This document shows positions 1 to 4,572 of a DNA stretch of 5,151 bases, one piece after another. Positions within the stretch are counted from its first letter, which is position 1. Each line of letters begins with the position of its first letter. The DNA lies in contig JAFAKI010000220.1 of the NCBI GenBank assembly GCA_019235595.1, positions 1-5,151 on the forward strand, given 5' to 3'. A model generated the notes under the pieces. That model did no database searches, was not told the origin of the DNA, and was given only the letters and a program-made list of their open reading frames with translations. This stretch comes from Mucilaginibacter sp. Lineage in GTDB: Bacteria; Bacteroidota; Bacteroidia; Sphingobacteriales; Sphingobacteriaceae. The position numbers and the translations under genes were made by a program.

Positions 1-14
1 GACTTTAAGAAGTT

Positions 15-34
15 AAAAAAGGAGGATTATCCTC
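15..34 (-). terminator. Candidate weak intrinsic terminator
   Basis: Read on the minus strand, the palindrome GAGGATAATCCTC (22-34) can form a 5-bp stem with a 3-base loop. It is followed by one C and then six T (15-20). This has the shape of a short rho-independent terminator. It could end the cheR operon, whose last stop is about 150 bases upstream, or a short transcript from the motif at 111-118. The stem is short, so the call is tentative. Confidence 0.35.
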
Positions 35-110
35 TATCCTCAACATCGTTATTCGTACGTGTCACGAGGGACCTCAATGTGTCTCCTTTTTCCTGATTAG
101 TTATTTATTA

Positions 111-118
111 CAAAGATA
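111..118 (-). promoter_or_regulatory. Candidate -7 promoter element TATCTTTG
   Basis: The minus strand reads TATCTTTG, an exact match to the Bacteroidetes -7 consensus TAnnTTTG recognised by the primary sigma factor of this phylum. No convincing TTTG/TTG -33 element lies 17-23 bases upstream, which weakens the call. Transcription would run left from about position 104 towards the hairpin and T-run at 15-34. Confidence 0.3.
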
Positions 119-146
119 TGAGAGGGAAGAACAGCGTAGCGCTTTC

Positions 147-190
147 GGGTGAGTTGAATCGGCGATTTGCTTAGTTACCGCTACTCACCC
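147..190. repeat. Inverted repeat spanning the cheR stop
   Basis: GGGTGAG (147-153) and CTCACCC (184-190) are perfect 7-bp inverted arms, and the right arm contains the cheR stop codon (185-187). A second pair, GTAGCG (136-141) with CGCTAC (179-184), overlaps in a crossing arrangement, so the two stems would be alternatives. No T-run follows, so this is not a classical terminator; it may protect the 3' end of the mRNA or be a degenerate dispersed repeat. Confidence 0.4.
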
Positions 191-1012
191 AATCTTCTGA
201 TAAATATTCTCCTTCTGGCTAATCACCCTGAATTTATTTTTGTATTCGGGAAACCTGATCGTCTCTTTACTGCCCAGACATAGAAAACCATTTGGGCATA
301 AACTTTTATAAAATAACCCCAGTATCTTTTCTTGTAAGGCAGCATCAAAATAAATAAACACGTTGCGGCAACTGATGATCTGAAACTCGTTAAAAACGTC
401 TCCGGTTACCAGGTTATGGGTAGAAAATAGCGTATTCTGACTCAGCTCATTTTTAATACTGGCCACTTCATGCATCACGTTAAAGTGATCTGTTAACGAT
501 CCGGGCAGTTCGCACAACCGGTAATTCTCGGCATAGCTTTTTAACTTCCGCAGACTGTAAGTGCCTTTTTGCGCCTCCTCTATCATAGCAGTATTGATGT
601 CGGTGCCATAAATAAAGGGGGCGCACTTCAACTTAGCCTGATCAAGCAATATTGCCAGCGAGAATGCCTCTTCTCCCGACGAACAGCCTGCACTCCATAC
701 CCGAACGCTTGGAAAGTCGGATAAATATGGGACAACCAGCGCGTTTAATGCTTTGTAAAAAGATGGATCGCGGAACATCTCGGTAACGTTCACCGTCACT
801 TCGTTTAAAAACCAACGAAAAAAATCGGGATTATTTGTCAACGATTCCTTTAGTTCATGAAAACCGAGTTTCTTTAAGGTGCTTATCCGGGATAACCTTC
901 TTTTAAGCGAAGCTTTTGAGTAATTGGAAAAATCGAACCCATGTGTTTCCTTTACAAGTCCGATAAGTTCCTGAAGTTGCGTGTCTGCCAATGTTCCCGG
1001 TAAAGTAGTCAT
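185..1012 (-). CDS. cheR: CheR-type protein-glutamate methyltransferase
   Basis: This 275-aa protein matches the usual CheR length. CheR transfers a methyl group from S-adenosylmethionine to glutamates of chemoreceptors or analogous signalling proteins in the cytoplasm. The N-terminal helical domain (about residues 10-65) carries the basic LKRRLSRI helix. NVTEMFRDP (75-83) leads into the methyltransferase domain, with SAM loop SAGCSSGEEAFSLA (107-120), acidic GTDIN (136-140) and the family signature SCRNVFIYF (214-222). A segment around residues 150-200 occupies the place of the receptor-binding beta-subdomain. The ATG at 1012 gives a full N-domain. It is the last gene of the minus-strand operon, 42 bases after the 145-aa membrane protein; neither cheB nor a chemoreceptor is in view. 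The enzyme family is clear, but the methylated partner is unknown, because many Bacteroidetes CheR proteins work outside flagellar chemotaxis. Confidence 0.93.
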   Translation of the reverse strand: MTTLPGTLADTQLQELIGLVKETHGFDFSNYSKASLKRRLSRISTLKKLGFHELKESLTNNPDFFRWFLNEVTVNVTEMFRDPSFYKALNALVVPYLSDFPSVRVWSAGCSSGEEAFSLAILLDQAKLKCAPFIYGTDINTAMIEEAQKGTYSLRKLKSYAENYRLCELPGSLTDHFNVMHEVASIKNELSQNTLFSTHNLVTGDVFNEFQIISCRNVFIYFDAALQEKILGLFYKSLCPNGFLCLGSKETIRFPEYKNKFRVISQKENIYQKIG

Positions 1013-1054
1013 CGTTTAAAATTAAGCTTCTTTTTTACTTTACCGTTTTATCTT

Positions 1055-1492
1055 TCAGTTACTGCCTGCCACCTCCGGCTGATCAGGCATTTTATACCTG
1101 GATTTATCGCGTAAGGCGCCTATCAACGATAACGCTGGCCCCGCAACCAATAACCACCATCCCCATTTAAATTTGATCTTACTTGCCAAAAAACGCGATA
1201 TCGGATGGAACGGTATAAAACTAAACGAGGTATGTATTTTTAAAAGCGCCAGTATATAAAACAGGAACACCAGTATAGCAGACAGCCACGCAGCCATACG
1301 CGCTATTCTGGCTTGCATAAACACCACTCCTACTATGCCGACCGCCGCTATCACCAATACCACAATACCATAAGGTTTGTTAGCATCGTACATGTCCCAG
1401 GTTGTAACGCCAAATGGGCGGAACAGAGGGCTATAAGTTGCTGCAATCAGCATGACAAAGCCGGCAAAAGCCAGGAATGATCTTAGCTTCAT
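1055..1492 (-). CDS. Small four-helix membrane protein, function unknown
   Basis: I do not recognise a named family for this 145-aa protein. It shows four hydrophobic segments, at about residues 5-23, 42-60, 67-86 and 109-127. An extracytoplasmic-looking loop (SPLFRPFGVTTWDMYDANKP, 21-40) separates the first two. A hydrophilic tail (128-145) is rich in charge and proline. The positive residues between helices 2 and 3 and after helix 4 suggest that both termini lie in the cytoplasm. The ATG at 1492 is 3 bases after the gldC stop, so it is almost certainly co-transcribed with gldC and probably translationally coupled; cheR follows 42 bases downstream. A role beside gliding or envelope functions is suggested only by this position. 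Confidence 0.8.
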   Translation of the reverse strand: MKLRSFLAFAGFVMLIAATYSPLFRPFGVTTWDMYDANKPYGIVVLVIAAVGIVGVVFMQARIARMAAWLSAILVFLFYILALLKIHTSFSFIPFHPISRFLASKIKFKWGWWLLVAGPALSLIGALRDKSRYKMPDQPEVAGSN

Positions 1493-1495
1493 AGT

Positions 1496-1828
1496 TTATT
1501 TTTGAGTGATTTCCATTTTATCGGCGAAATGGGCGCAATAATCGCGAAGATCCTCTACGATATTTTTTTCGCCGGTAGCGCGCAAAAAGCTGTCGCCCAT
1601 GGTTTGAAGCGTTTCATAGAAAAAGCGTTTCATCTCGTCAACTGGCATGTCCTTCGTCCAAAGATCAATGCGAAGGGTATTTTTATAATTGTGATCCCAA
1701 AGCGACAACATGATTGATTTTACCGGGAGCGCCTCTTTGTTTTGCGCATCGGTTGACTCCCAGGTTATGTTTTCAGGAACATTGTTATCATCAAGGTCTA
1801 TGGTAAGTTTTATTTCTGCTTTCTTCAT
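1496..1828 (-). CDS. gldC: Gliding motility accessory protein GldC
   Basis: This 110-aa soluble protein has no signal peptide or membrane segment and matches the length and sequence pattern I know for GldC. Diagnostic stretches are KKAEIKLTIDLDDNNVPENI (2-21), a SLWDHNYKNTLRIDLWTKDM block (42-61), VDEMKRFFYETLQTMGDSF (63-81) and RATGEKNIVEDLRDYCAHFA (83-102). In Flavobacterium johnsoniae gldC lies with gldB; its loss impairs gliding and colony spreading, but the biochemical role is unknown. Bacteroidetes with no observed gliding also keep it, so gliding here is not proven. It sits second in the operon, 4 bases after the 88-aa membrane gene and 3 bases before the 145-aa one. No gldB is in the window. 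The ATG at 1828 matches the usual family start. Confidence 0.93.
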   Translation of the reverse strand: MKKAEIKLTIDLDDNNVPENITWESTDAQNKEALPVKSIMLSLWDHNYKNTLRIDLWTKDMPVDEMKRFFYETLQTMGDSFLRATGEKNIVEDLRDYCAHFADKMEITQK

Positions 1829-1832
1829 TTTG

Positions 1833-2099
1833 TTATTTAACCAATAAAAATATAATAGTTGCCAAAGTTATAAAGCTTATCTCTACTATCCATAAACTTT
1901 TGGTTTTGGGAAAGAAATTACGGAGCATCAGGTCGAGAAATGACACTACAAAAGCAAACAGCAAAAATATCAGGCTGATGGTGCCGCTCCAATGCTCGTA
2001 TTTACTGCCTGTTATTTTGGCGCCATAGATAAACACATATCCCGCCATGAACAGGAAAAATGCGGTTGCGAAATTTAAAGGTGTTATTCTGAACTTCAT
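1833..2099 (-). CDS. Small three-helix membrane protein, function unknown
   Basis: The 88-aa product starts MKFRITPLNF and has three hydrophobic segments, at about residues 9-27, 39-58 and 69-87, joined by short loops (KITGSKYEHWSG and RNFFPKTKS). It matches no family I can name. The open frame extends to a TTG at 2108, but I chose the ATG at 2099: it puts a basic MKFR directly before the first helix, and the three extra codons (TTG-ATC-ATA) add nothing family-like. It is the first gene of the minus-strand operon and ends 4 bases before gldC. No clear TAnnTTTG lies in the short gap before the palindromic element at 2120-2256, so the operon promoter is not identified. Confidence 0.75.
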   Translation of the reverse strand: MKFRITPLNFATAFFLFMAGYVFIYGAKITGSKYEHWSGTISLIFLLFAFVVSFLDLMLRNFFPKTKSLWIVEISFITLATIIFLLVK

Positions 2100-2119
2100 T
2101 ATGATCAATCAAGTCATTA

Positions 2120-2256
2120 ATGTCATTTCGATGAGCGAGGAGGGTCGCGGATTGGGGCGAGGAGAAATCTTATACATCATGCAAAGTCTGTGAGCTGCCT
2201 GTATAAGATTTCTCCTCACCCCATCGCTTTTCCCCCGCTGTTCGTCGAAATGACAT
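2120..2256. repeat. 137-bp imperfect palindromic intergenic element
   Basis: The outer arms ATGTCATTTCGA (2120-2131) and TCGAAATGACAT (2245-2256) are perfect 12-bp inverted copies. The inner arms, 2154-2175 and 2201-2222, are 22 bp with a single mismatch (2158 C against 2218 A) around a 25-base loop. The parts between outer and inner arms pair imperfectly. It encodes no protein and lies between the rhlE stop and the start of the gldC operon. As far as I recall, GTCATTTCGA plus GAGGAGAAATCT modules are dispersed through Sphingobacteriaceae genomes, which would make this a REP-like or miniature mobile element. No T-run follows on the minus strand, so it is not a classical terminator for rhlE. 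Confidence 0.85.
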
Positions 2257-2314
2257 AGTTTTATATTAGTTTAGTCTATCACTTTAAGCCTTACGCTTTC
2301 ACCCTTCAACTTAC

Positions 2315-3661
2315 TCAGCGTTTCTTTCTAAATGGTTTCTTAGCCCGTTCCTTCGCAGCTTTTGAATTCGGATTCGCCTTCGCCTTGGCAGCATCAAATT
2401 TTTTGCGCTGATTGAGCGTTTTCTTTTCGTGGAAGGCTCCTTTAAATTCAGGGTTCTCTTTCCGTTTTTGCAAATCGATCTCGCGAGCCTGCTCTTGCCG
2501 TTCTTCAAATGAAGTCTGTTCGACAAATACATCAGCCGGAACATCAAACACCGGGATACTTTGCCTGATGAGCTTTTCGATCTTGCCCAGATAATATTCT
2601 TCTGCTGGCGTACAAAAAGTAATAGCCTCTCCTAATTGCAAAGCCCTTCCGGTACGACCAATACGGTGCACGTAATCCTCCGTCACAAAAGGCACATCAA
2701 AATTGATCACATGGCTCACACCATTTACATCAATGCCACGGGCAGCCACATCGGTTGATACGAGTATCTTCACCTCATCGTTCTTAAATGCATTCATGGA
2801 ATTGATACGGGTATTCTGCCCCTTGTTAGCGTGCAGCACCCTTACCTCTTGCTCGCTATATTTTCTTGCCAGGAACTTGTAAACATCTTCAGCAACTGTA
2901 CGTGTTTTGCAGAATAACATCAGTTTCTTAATGTCTTCTGTATTATCCAGCAAATATTTCAGCAGGTTGATCTTGGTTTTAACGTTGGGCACGTAATACA
3001 ACCGCTGCTCTATTGTTTGCGCTGGAGTAGCCTGGGGGGTAACTTCAATTATCGTTGGATATTCCAGGAAATTCGCAGATAGCTGATGTACCTTATCTGA
3101 CATTGTTGCCGAAAAAAGCAGGTTCTGTCTTTTCCGGGGCACAACCTCCAGTATCCGGTTGATCTGCGGCATAAAGCCCATATCCATCATCTTGTCGGCC
3201 TCATCCAGCACCAATACCTGCAGTTGCTTCATCACCAGGTGACCCGCCAGATAAATATCCATAAACCTACCGAGTGTAGCCACGATAATATCGACGCCCT
3301 TACTTACCTGTTCAATCTGTGTTTTAGGACCAAGTCCCCCGTAAAGTGTAACCACGCGCAGATCGGTGTATTTGGCAAAGGCTCTTATATTTTCTTCTAT
3401 CTGCATCGCCAGCTCACGTGTAGGAGCGACGATCAGCGCGCGTGGGTTTTCGCCCTGAGCATATTTTAACCGCATGATGATGGGCAGCACATATGCAGCA
3501 GTTTTACCGGTGCCGGTCTGGGCGATCCCCATTACATCCTGCCCGTTCAGTATCGGCGGAATGGCCTTTTGCTGTATAGGCGTAGGTTCGTCATAACCGG
3601 CATCGTCAATGGCATTCAGTATTTGCCGGTTAAATTTAAAATCTTCGAAGGTTGCGCCCAT
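2315..3661 (-). CDS. rhlE: DEAD-box ATP-dependent RNA helicase, RhlE type
   Basis: This 448-aa cytoplasmic helicase uses ATP to unwind short RNA duplexes, typically in ribosome assembly, mRNA decay or cold adaptation. The order of motifs is complete: F4-F8 with TPIQ (27-30) as Q motif, AQTGTGKT (47-54) motif I, PTRELA (80-85) Ia, GG (108-109), ATLGR (128-132) Ib, DEAD (153-156) II, SAT (184-186) III, LFCKTR (249-254) IV, STDVAARGID (302-311) V and HRIGRTGR (332-339) VI. Motif Ib is normally TPGR; here residue 130 is Leu (CTC). A Lys/Arg-rich tail (about 398-448) probably binds RNA. The ATG at 3661 puts the Q motif at the usual distance from the N-terminus. It stands apart from its neighbours, with repeats on both sides. 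RhlE is the best subfamily call; other DEAD-box groups cannot be fully excluded. Confidence 0.95.
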   Translation of the reverse strand: MGATFEDFKFNRQILNAIDDAGYDEPTPIQQKAIPPILNGQDVMGIAQTGTGKTAAYVLPIIMRLKYAQGENPRALIVAPTRELAMQIEENIRAFAKYTDLRVVTLYGGLGPKTQIEQVSKGVDIIVATLGRFMDIYLAGHLVMKQLQVLVLDEADKMMDMGFMPQINRILEVVPRKRQNLLFSATMSDKVHQLSANFLEYPTIIEVTPQATPAQTIEQRLYYVPNVKTKINLLKYLLDNTEDIKKLMLFCKTRTVAEDVYKFLARKYSEQEVRVLHANKGQNTRINSMNAFKNDEVKILVSTDVAARGIDVNGVSHVINFDVPFVTEDYVHRIGRTGRALQLGEAITFCTPAEEYYLGKIEKLIRQSIPVFDVPADVFVEQTSFEERQEQAREIDLQKRKENPEFKGAFHEKKTLNQRKKFDAAKAKANPNSKAAKERAKKPFRKKR

Positions 3662-3665
3662 CCGG

Positions 3666-3673
3666 CAAAGATA
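3666..3673 (-). promoter_or_regulatory. Candidate -7 element of rhlE
   Basis: The minus strand reads TATCTTTG, an exact TAnnTTTG match, ending 4 bases before the rhlE ATG. With a usual -7 to start spacing, transcription would begin at or next to the start codon, giving a leaderless or almost leaderless mRNA. There is no good TTTG at -33; the upstream sequence there is the 8-bp tandem repeat. The match may therefore be chance. Confidence 0.4.
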
Positions 3674-3679
3674 AGTTTT

Positions 3680-3727
3680 AAGTCGGGAAGTCAGAAAGTC
3701 GGTAAGACCGGAAGAAGTTAAGTTAGA
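3680..3727. repeat. Degenerate 8-bp tandem repeat
   Basis: Six consecutive octamers all start with AAG: AAGTCGGG, AAGTCAGA, AAGTCGGT, AAGACCGG, AAGAAGTT and AAGTTAGA. The first three are close copies, the fourth is related, and the last two share little more than AAG. The array fills the gap between the rhlE promoter region and the stop of the methyltransferase-like gene. It does not encode a protein. Similar AAGTC-type strings are, from memory, common between genes in this family, so it may be a dispersed low-complexity repeat. Confidence 0.6.
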
Positions 3728-3731
3728 TTTT

Positions 3732-4411
3732 CTAAAAAATCCCCGGTATCAGTCGAAAGCGGATTTTGGCACAATAATTTGTATAGCCAGGGAGTTTTTT
3801 TGCCAGAAATTTTTCCTCGTCCAACAATCGCCATATGATCACCGCAATAATGGGTATAACCGCAGGCAAGCCACACCATGAACCAAGAGCAATGGGTGTA
3901 CCAATCAGCAGGATAAACGCTCCGCTGTACATTGGGTGCCTTACAATGGCGTATGGGGCCCGGTTGAAATAACCGTTTGATCTTTCTCGACATCGATATT
4001 ACCCGAAGTAAACGTATTCTCCTTAAAAACACGGTAAACAATGTAAAACCCTGCTGCCACCATGATATTACCGATAACAGAGATATAAACCGGCACATGC
4101 GACCAACCAAACCGGTGATCAAATGCCGATACTACGTAAATGGCCAGAAATGCAATTTGCGCAAGGGATTGTATGATCTTTTGTATTTTTTGCTTCTCAT
4201 TCGCCGGCCCCGCATTTATCCGGCGCGCCAGTAAGGCAGTGTCTTTTTTAGCGAGATAAATGGTAATAGCTCCCGTGCAAACAAAAAAGTTGATTAGATA
4301 AATCCAGGCCCGACGGTAATGGATGGTTTGCGCCGGCAGAAACAAAGCGAGCGCCAACATCAGCGCAAGAAAAAACATACCGCCGAATGCTTTTTTAATC
4401 AGATTGTTCAT
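3732..4411 (-). pseudogene. Isoprenylcysteine methyltransferase-like gene, frameshifted
   Basis: Two reading frames together encode one integral membrane methyltransferase of the isoprenylcysteine carboxyl methyltransferase/PEMT superfamily; about 225 aa would result if the frame were restored. The 5' part (ATG 4411, stop TAA 3941-3943) carries membrane helices at about residues 10-28, 34-54, 84-102 and 110-130 and ends in VISTGP followed by an aberrant HTPL. The 3' part (stop TAG 3732-3734) continues in another frame with YAIVRHPMYSG, the SAM-binding RHPxY signature, then hydrophobic segments, LLDEEKFL and PGY. The family normally reads TGPYAIVRHPMY without a gap, so there is a net +2 at the GGGG run (3955-3958; CCCC on the coding strand). 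A TTG at 4414 is a possible but less likely start. Such proteins methylate lipids or unidentified small substrates in bacteria; the substrate here is unknown. A sequencing error is possible, since no canonical slippery heptamer supports recoding. Confidence 0.85.
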
Positions 4412-4488
4412 CAAACAAATTCGATCTTATTGCAATATAGTATTTGCTGGTTGATTTCGAATTTCGAATGTTCAATTTCGAATTTGTT

Positions 4489-4533
4489 TTTTGGCGATTG
4501 ATAGTTATTAAGTCTTAATTTTGTCGATTGATA
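4489..4533. repeat. 15-bp direct repeat, period 30
   Basis: TTTTGGCGATTGATA (4489-4503) and TTTTGTCGATTGATA (4519-4533) agree at 14 of 15 bases and are spaced exactly 30 bp, about three helical turns. Their TTTTG ends supply the -33 and -7 TTTG elements of the proposed pyrC promoter. The pair could be an operator for a regulator binding one face of the helix, or the trace of a local duplication. Confidence 0.7.
4490..4523 (+). promoter_or_regulatory. Proposed pyrC promoter
   Basis: TTTG (4490-4493) as -33 and TAATTTTG (4516-4523) as -7 are separated by 22 bases, which fits the Bacteroidetes consensus TTTG-N17-23-TAnnTTTG. Transcription should start near 4530, leaving a leader of about 43 bases before the pyrC ATG. 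The leader consists mostly of the right inverted-repeat arm and shows no Shine-Dalgarno sequence, which is usual in this phylum. Confidence 0.6.
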
Positions 4534-4572
4534 TAAATCCGAAATTGTAAATCCGAAATTCGAAATCCCACC

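Larger units (their letters stand above)
1..184. other. Left-edge noncoding region
   Basis: No open frame here has a sensible start, length or composition; both strands are broken by stops within a few dozen codons. The stretch lies downstream of cheR. It contains a promoter-like TATCTTTG on the minus strand (111-118), a small hairpin with a T-run on the minus strand (15-34), and short inverted repeats near the cheR stop. No cheB, which often accompanies cheR, is visible before the window edge. Confidence 0.6.
4453..4567. repeat. 33-bp inverted repeat around the pyrC promoter
   Basis: The left arm (4453-4485) and right arm (4535-4567) are inverted copies matching at 29 of 33 positions; the mismatches in the left arm are 4467, 4470, 4472 and 4481. 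Each arm is itself built from repeated TTCGAA/TTCGGA-type units. The 49-base centre holds the pyrC promoter and direct repeats. The right arm ends 5 bases before the pyrC ATG, so it would be in the 5' leader, while the left arm would not. This may be a dispersed Bacteroidetes repeat that has settled in the divergent promoter region. Confidence 0.85.

Noticed and set aside
1502..1717. 71-codon plus-strand open frame opposite gldC
   Set aside because: It lies wholly antisense to gldC, whose protein is a strong family match, and has no promoter or recognisable motif.
2120..2256. CRISPR array or rho-independent terminator
   Set aside because: There are no regularly spaced direct repeats, only nested inverted arms, and no T-run follows the hairpin on either strand.
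2311..2547. 78-codon minus-strand open frame at the rhlE 3' end
   Set aside because: It is an Arg/Lys/Leu-rich shadow of the lysine-rich rhlE tail in another frame.
3224..3469. 81-codon plus-strand open frame opposite rhlE
   Set aside because: Antisense to conserved helicase motifs, with a composition typical of a shadow frame.
3955..3961. Programmed ribosomal frameshift in the methyltransferase
   Set aside because: The needed shift is backward by one (or forward by two) at GGG CCC CAT; slipping the Pro tRNA back onto GCC breaks its first base pair, and no downstream stimulatory structure is evident.
3718..4122. 134-codon minus-strand open frame overlapping the methyltransferase gene
   Set aside because: It is in the third frame, its translation is rich in Cys, Trp and Arg without family pattern, and the two other frames encode clear methyltransferase halves over the same bases.
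3977..4501. Plus-strand open frames of 85 and 60 codons opposite the methyltransferase
   Set aside because: Both are antisense or run into the inverted-repeat region, with basic low-complexity translations and no family resemblance.
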